From the NCBI RefSeq assembly GCF_000278725.1, contig NZ_ALCA01000115.1:1-9195 (forward strand): a DNA stretch of 9,195 nt. Reading direction: 5' to 3'. The notes under the pieces are model-generated. The model searched no databases and was not told the DNA's origin. It saw only the letters and a program-made list of their open reading frames with translations. The DNA is from Actinomyces sp. ICM47. GTDB taxonomy: Bacteria > Actinomycetota > Actinomycetes > Actinomycetales > Actinomycetaceae. Made by a program: the position numbers and the translations under genes. Positions 5,767 to 9,195 of the stretch are shown here, in pieces (position 1 is the first letter of the stretch; the number at the start of each line of letters is the position of its first letter).

Positions 5767-5788
5767 GTCACCTCATTCCTTGAGGCGA

Positions 5789-5824
5789 ACATTACCGGCA
5801 TTGTTCGGGAACGTGCAGCACGTT
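5789..5824 (-). promoter_or_regulatory. Candidate promoter and palindrome upstream of the VanZ-family gene
   Basis: On the - strand, TAATGT (complement of 5789-5794) fits a TANNNT -10 box and would give a leader of roughly 15-20 nt containing the ribosome-binding site. Upstream of it lies AACGTGC-a-GCACGTT (5810-5824), a perfect inverted repeat with 7-bp arms, placed at about the -35 region where no good -35 hexamer is visible. It may be an operator. The ~210-bp gap around it is richer in A+T than the genes. Confidence 0.35.
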
Positions 5825-5919
5825 GCGGGGTGTTCCACATCGGATGGACACATTCTGAGAAATTGTCTGGGATTCTCCTTGAAATCACTTAGTCAGACGC
5901 GCGCACCTGGCATTTGCAC

Positions 5920-5942
5920 GCATGTGTCTATCACACACATGC
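5920..5942 (-). terminator. Hairpin downstream of the HNH nuclease gene
   Basis: GCATGTGT (5920-5927) pairs with ACACATGC (5935-5942) across a 7-nt loop. It lies 36 nt after the HNH gene stop in the direction of transcription, a normal terminator position. No T-run follows, and the stem is only moderately stable. It may instead be a protein-binding site for the promoter region of the VanZ-family gene. Confidence 0.4.
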
Positions 5943-5978
5943 AACACTTCGAACAGGCTGACAGTTTCGGACTATCAA

Positions 5979-6722
5979 TCACCCCGAACAGGTCGCCAGC
6001 TGGGTCGCCATCGCATCCTGCTCGGGCTCGGTGACGCTCAGACCGTAAGAGTATTTCACCGCGATCTGCCGTTTCACGTAGTCGCAGCGGAAGCCGGCGT
6101 TGGGCGGCAGCCACTGGTCGGCTGACGAGGCGGACTTGTCCCGATTGGCCGCTCCATCGACCGCCAGCAGGTTCTCGGGATCGTTAGCAAACTCCTGACG
6201 GCTCTGCTCGTCCCACTGCCAGGCACCCGAGCGCCAGGCGTCCGCCAGGGCGACGACGTGGTCGATCTGGACCAGCGACGATGTCTTGTCCCCCCTCTCA
6301 AACTGGATTGTCTTTCCCGTGTAGGGTTCGGCGAGCGTGCCCGTGAGGACGATGCAGTCGTGCGTGCCCGGCTTGAAGGTGGGCCGCGCCAGGTCGCGGG
6401 CCAGGATGTCATTGCGTGTGTCGCAGCCATTGTGGTTGACGTCCGCCCATGCCTCTCCGAAGGCCTCACGGTTGTAATCCGGTATACCGGAGGAATCGTC
6501 TGAGGAACGAACGGTAAGCTCACGCAGCTGGCGGGCCGCCTCGCTGTCCGGCAGGGTGGACAGGGCCTGTCCGCTGCGCGTCGGCGGCCACCCCAGGCGC
6601 GAGCGCAGGTCCAGCAGATCCCAGCCGACGCCGGGCGCGAACGCCCACACGAGGGCCACGAGAATCAGCGAGACAACGATCTGATCTCCAGTATTTTTAC
6701 GGCGACGCCGTCTGCGTGCCAT
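5979..6722 (-). CDS. Secreted or membrane-anchored HNH nuclease, DUF1524 type
   Basis: The 247-residue product begins with a positively charged stretch (RRRRRRK, 3-9) and one hydrophobic helix (about 15-30), so the rest should lie outside the membrane as an anchored or cleaved exoprotein. The HNH core runs from QIDHVVALADAW (152-163, metal-binding Asp154-His155) to NLLAVDGAANRDKS (184-197, Asn193, Lys196) and WLPPN (204-208), followed by FRCDYVKRQIAVKYSY. This pattern is common in actinobacterial exported HNH proteins related to the GmrSD C-terminal domain. Four cysteines (100, 123, 213, 245) could form two disulfides, consistent with an extracytoplasmic site. AAGGAGG lies 5 nt before the ATG, ruling out the longer upstream reading frame. 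Probable roles are nutrient DNA degradation or competition; substrate is inference. Confidence 0.9.
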   Translation of the reverse strand: MARRRRRRKNTGDQIVVSLILVALVWAFAPGVGWDLLDLRSRLGWPPTRSGQALSTLPDSEAARQLRELTVRSSDDSSGIPDYNREAFGEAWADVNHNGCDTRNDILARDLARPTFKPGTHDCIVLTGTLAEPYTGKTIQFERGDKTSSLVQIDHVVALADAWRSGAWQWDEQSRQEFANDPENLLAVDGAANRDKSASSADQWLPPNAGFRCDYVKRQIAVKYSYGLSVTEPEQDAMATQLATCSG

Positions 6723-6747
6723 GAGGCCTCCTTCTGCCACACGCGAG

Positions 6748-6800
6748 CCCATCCGTCCCATACGGATGGGGGCACCCCGACGCGTCGTCGGGGTGCCCCC
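6748..6800 (-). terminator. Terminator of the amino acid permease gene, with an overlapping second hairpin
   Basis: A perfect 15-bp stem (6768-6782 with 6786-6800, GGGGGCACCCCGACG and its complement) has a 3-nt loop and lies 56 nt after the permease stop. No T-run follows, as is frequent in high-GC actinobacteria. A second perfect stem, CCCATCCGT (6748-6756) with ACGGATGGG (6762-6770), shares bases 6768-6770 with the first, so both cannot form fully at once. It ends about 25 nt before the HNH gene start. Confidence 0.8.
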
Positions 6801-6856
6801 ATCATGGACCAAGCCACCTACATCTGCGTACTCGGCGGCAAATCCATGCGGAACTG

Positions 6857-8356
6857 TTACTTCCTCGGGCTCACAAGCTGTCGCACGAAGTAGATGCACA
6901 CGATGATGAGCGTCAGCGCGCCCATCGATACCAGCTGAGCCCGGCCCTCGGCGCTCATGAGCATGAGGACGGCAATACCGGCCAAACCCACCAGGACGAC
7001 CCACGGCAGCCACGGCCAGCCAGGCATACGAATCGCCAGGCTGCCTGAACGCTCCAGGGTCGGGTGCAGACGTATGAGCGAGACGATGATGAAGGTCCAC
7101 ACGATCAGCAGAACCATGCCGATCGCGTTGATGAGCATCGTCAGAATCGAACCGGGCAGGTACCAGTTGCCCAGGACCGCCAGGAGCGCCAGTGCAACAA
7201 CCAAGCCGACCGCGAACTTCGGGGTGCGACCAGCCGCGATGTCGCCCTCCAACTCGGCGGCCAGGACGGCTTCATCATCCTCGAGGGCGGCCTCGACGAC
7301 GGCACGCGCGTGCGCCTTCTCAGCGGACGGCGCGCCCAGGAGCCAACGCGGACCCATGTCGCGGGCGGCCAACGAGTAGGCCATGCGCGAGGAGGCGTAG
7401 ATGTTCGCGGAGAACGCGGAGACCAGCGCCATGAAAATGATGACGTTCATGAGCGTGCCGACAGCCGGAACGCCCGCCATCTCAAGGATGGCGGCAAAGG
7501 CGTTGCTGCTCATTGCCTCACTGTCCCACGGCAGCAGAGCAGTCAGGAGGACGACAGAGCCGACGTAGAACACGAGAATGCGGGTGACGACCGAGCGGAT
7601 CGCGCTCACCATGGCCGCGCGAGGATCCTCGGCCTCGGCCGCGGCAATCGTCACAATCTCCAGGCCGCCGAAGGACGTGATGACGGCCAGGAGCGCCACG
7701 GCGATGCCTGACAGGCCGTTGGGTGCAAGGCCGTTGTGTCCCACAACGTTCTGTAGGACACCCTCATGGCCGGGCAGAGGACCCACGATCACAGTGCGCG
7801 CCACCAGGAAGACGCCCACGCACAGGAACGCAACGATGGCAACGATCTTCACCATCGACAGCCAGGCCTCGATCTCACCGTACTGCCCGGCAGCCAACAG
7901 GTTAATTCCACCAATTACAACGACAATAACGAGGGCAACAACCCACTGGGGCACCTCCGGGAACCAGCCGACGAAAAACTTCGCCGCGCCCGTGACCTCC
8001 AAGCCCGAGACCATGATGAGCATGACCCAATAGAGCCACCCGATCGTAAAACCGGCCCACCGGCCGATCCCGGCCTCGGCGTAAGCGGAGAAGGAACCCG
8101 TCGTCGGCAGCGACGACGCCAGTTCCGCCAGCGCCAGCATGACCGACACAACGATGACGGCGGCGACCGCGTAGGACACGAGGACCGCGGGACCCGCCTG
8201 GGCAATCGCAGAGCCGGTTCCCAGGAAAAAGCCGGCACCGATCGCGAGGCCGAGGGCCATCATGGACAGGTGCCACGTCTTGAAGCGCTTGCGCTCGGGA
8301 GCACCGGGCGTCGACGCAGCGGAGGACGTAGAAGGAGGTGTTGATTTGGGATTCAC
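6857..8356 (-). CDS. Amino acid permease, APC superfamily (AAT-like)
   Basis: This 499-residue, about 12-helix secondary transporter would import amino acids by proton symport. Helix 1 carries the family motif around GLAIGAGFFLGTGSAI (36-51) followed by AGPA (54-57), helix 3 has WLYWVMLIMVSGLE (107-120), and the helix-6 region reads SFGGLEIVTIAAAEAEDP (228-245). These are typical of AroP/CycA/GabP-like carriers; the actual amino acid cannot be told. Unusual is an acidic, helix-prone insert at about 343-377 between helices 8 and 9, where relatives have a short loop. The GTG start lies 9 nt after the upstream gene's stop and has no ribosome-binding site, but TAGTAT ends exactly 6 nt before it, suggesting a leaderless mRNA. 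A strong hairpin follows the stop. Confidence 0.93.
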   Translation of the reverse strand: MNPKSTPPSTSSAASTPGAPERKRFKTWHLSMMALGLAIGAGFFLGTGSAIAQAGPAVLVSYAVAAVIVVSVMLALAELASSLPTTGSFSAYAEAGIGRWAGFTIGWLYWVMLIMVSGLEVTGAAKFFVGWFPEVPQWVVALVIVVVIGGINLLAAGQYGEIEAWLSMVKIVAIVAFLCVGVFLVARTVIVGPLPGHEGVLQNVVGHNGLAPNGLSGIAVALLAVITSFGGLEIVTIAAAEAEDPRAAMVSAIRSVVTRILVFYVGSVVLLTALLPWDSEAMSSNAFAAILEMAGVPAVGTLMNVIIFMALVSAFSANIYASSRMAYSLAARDMGPRWLLGAPSAEKAHARAVVEAALEDDEAVLAAELEGDIAAGRTPKFAVGLVVALALLAVLGNWYLPGSILTMLINAIGMVLLIVWTFIIVSLIRLHPTLERSGSLAIRMPGWPWLPWVVLVGLAGIAVLMLMSAEGRAQLVSMGALTLIIVCIYFVRQLVSPRK

Positions 8357-8368
8357 ACGGCCATACTA
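8357..8368 (-). promoter_or_regulatory. Candidate -10 box for a leaderless permease transcript
   Basis: On the - strand TAGTAT (complement of 8363-8368) is followed by six bases and then the permease GTG, the spacing expected when transcription starts at the first base of the start codon. The first three bases of the box are the stop codon of the upstream gene. A TTGAAA further upstream is 21 nt away, too far for an ordinary -35, so the promoter may be weak or depend on an activator. Confidence 0.45.
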
Positions 8369-9064
8369 ACGCCTCGTTCTGCGAAGAGCTTTCAACTGCG
8401 AATATGTGAGAGTGATGGTCCACTCACGGGTCTGCGGGAGCCTCCACCGACGCCAGTGCGCCATGCCTGTAAAGACCAAACCCACGACGATGGATGCGCC
8501 CATGCCAAGAACCGGTTGGCCCATGTACCAAAAGACGACCGTCACGACCGAGCAGGCGAACGCCGGGGTCGCGTATAGGTTGTTACCGCCGAAGACTCGC
8601 GGCACGAGGCCGGCCGAAATATCGCGGATCATGCCACCTCCGACGGCCGTCATGATGCCCAGCAGGATCGCGGGCATGATCGCGAATCCCGCGTCAAGGG
8701 TCTTGATTGCGCCGGTCGCGCTCCAGCAGCCCAGCACCATGCCGTCCGCTATCACCAGGAGCACCGACCACGCGTGCGAGTCCATGCGGAAGGCCATCGC
8801 GACGACCGCGCCAATGATCGCGAACCACAAATAATAGGGGTCAGTGATCGCCACGGGAGCGCCCGTGCGCGTGGCCAGGAGCATGTCGCGGACCATGCCG
8901 CCCGCGAGCGCCGTCATGATCGCGAGAATACAGAAGCCCACGGCGTCGAAGTTGCGTTCTCGCGCAACCTTTCCGCCGAGAATGCCATTGAGGAGCACGC
9001 CCATGAGGTCGATGGCTCGGAAGACCTCGGGCAGTGATTCGTTCAGCGCGTCGAGCAAGTGCAT
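8366..9064 (-). CDS. TRIC-like (YadS/YicG, UPF0126) seven-helix membrane protein
   Basis: The 232-residue protein is built from two similar halves. Each holds three hydrophobic helices and the glycine-rich signature AGGMVRD (54-60) in the first and GGGMIRD (142-148) in the second; a seventh helix (about 189-205) and a basic tail follow. This is the plan of prokaryotic trimeric intracellular cation channels, where the glycine motifs kink the pore helices. Bacterial members conduct monovalent cations in vitro, but some relatives have been linked to small-molecule transport, so substrate is open. The ATG at 9064 gives the normal length; no clear ribosome-binding site precedes it. The stop TAG overlaps the -10 box proposed for the permease gene, which starts 9 nt later, so the two may also be co-transcribed. 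Confidence 0.9.
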   Translation of the reverse strand: MHLLDALNESLPEVFRAIDLMGVLLNGILGGKVARERNFDAVGFCILAIMTALAGGMVRDMLLATRTGAPVAITDPYYLWFAIIGAVVAMAFRMDSHAWSVLLVIADGMVLGCWSATGAIKTLDAGFAIMPAILLGIMTAVGGGMIRDISAGLVPRVFGGNNLYATPAFACSVVTVVFWYMGQPVLGMGASIVVGLVFTGMAHWRRWRLPQTREWTITLTYSQLKALRRTRR

Positions 9065-9098
9065 GGCAGTCCGAAACGTCGGTGAGTGCGGGTCGCCC

Positions 9099-9194
9099 TC
9101 ATGGTACCGCGTCGCCTCGCTCGGGTGCGCGCAGGTGGACGGGGTCGGCCTCGTCCCGGCGCGCCCTTTCCCGGCGCGCTCGCGTCAGCCTGGC
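9099..9194 (-). CDS. Possible 3' end of an unidentified gene, cut by the window edge
   Basis: A - strand frame enters from the right edge and runs 31 codons to TGA (9099-9101). It encodes a highly charged tail with two ARR-type arginine clusters (from a 15-bp spaced repeat CCCGGCGCGC at 9155 and 9170) and then DEADPVHLRAPERGDAVP. Codons mostly end in G or C. Another frame is also open across this short stretch, so coding is not proven. If real, it ends 34 nt before the TRIC-like gene and could share its transcript. Confidence 0.3.
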   Translation of the reverse strand, partial: ARLTRARRERARRDEADPVHLRAPERGDAVP

Positions 9195-9195
9195 C

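Noticed and set aside
6723..7100. An N-terminal extension of the HNH nuclease into the permease gene
   Set aside because: The added part overlaps the permease coding sequence and the terminator hairpin. A strong AAGGAGG sits at the proper distance before the ATG at 6722, followed by a normal membrane-anchor sequence.
7064..7711. A 215-codon + strand ORF inside the amino acid permease
   Set aside because: It is antisense to a gene with firm family motifs and has the His/Arg/Asp-rich composition of a shadow frame.

Overview
The window looks like a chromosomal segment of a high-GC actinobacterium. The evidence is codons ending mostly in G or C, GTG starts, two genes that look leaderless with a TANNNT box 6 nt upstream, and a DesK/NarL-type two-component system. 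Gene style and the repeat-rich intergenic DNA fit an Actinomyces/Schaalia-like organism, but that placement is inference, not a search result.

Layout. Bases 1-870 hold no convincing conventional gene. They are built from three repeat families: a 99-bp tandem repeat (1-198), a 196-bp tandem repeat containing a perfect 13-bp inverted repeat (287-678), and a lattice of 20/40-bp units (641-860) whose left part is inverted relative to its right part. A short palindrome (871-882) then introduces a + strand module: ABC exporter ATPase (944-1666), a possible small basic ORF overlapping both neighbours by 4 nt (1663-1872), ABC-2 permease (1869-2657), six-TM histidine kinase (2667-3770), a large nested hairpin, and a NarL/LuxR-type response regulator (3938-4579). 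This is the classic plan of a membrane-sensing two-component system controlling its own exporter. Next comes a 67-aa ribbon-helix-helix protein (4631-4834) with a perfect operator-like inverted repeat over its promoter, followed by what looks like the first dozen codons of a destroyed Doc-type toxin gene.

From 4906 to the right edge all genes lie on the - strand and read right to left: the possible 3' end of an unidentified gene (9099-9194), a TRIC/YadS-like membrane protein (8366-9064), an APC-family amino acid permease (6857-8356), a strong U-less hairpin terminator, a membrane-anchored or secreted HNH nuclease of the DUF1524 type (5979-6722), and a VanZ-family membrane protein with a long N-terminal extension (4906-5766). 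The permease starts 9 nt after the TRIC stop with no Shine-Dalgarno sequence and has its own candidate -10 box overlapping that stop codon.

No rRNA, tRNA, CRISPR array, transposase or phage gene was seen. The most unusual material is the left-hand repeat block, including tiny hydrophobic ORFs in the 99-bp repeat, one with a well-placed ribosome-binding site. Also notable are the orphan antitoxin with its toxin remnant and the doubly overlapping small ORF in the ABC operon.
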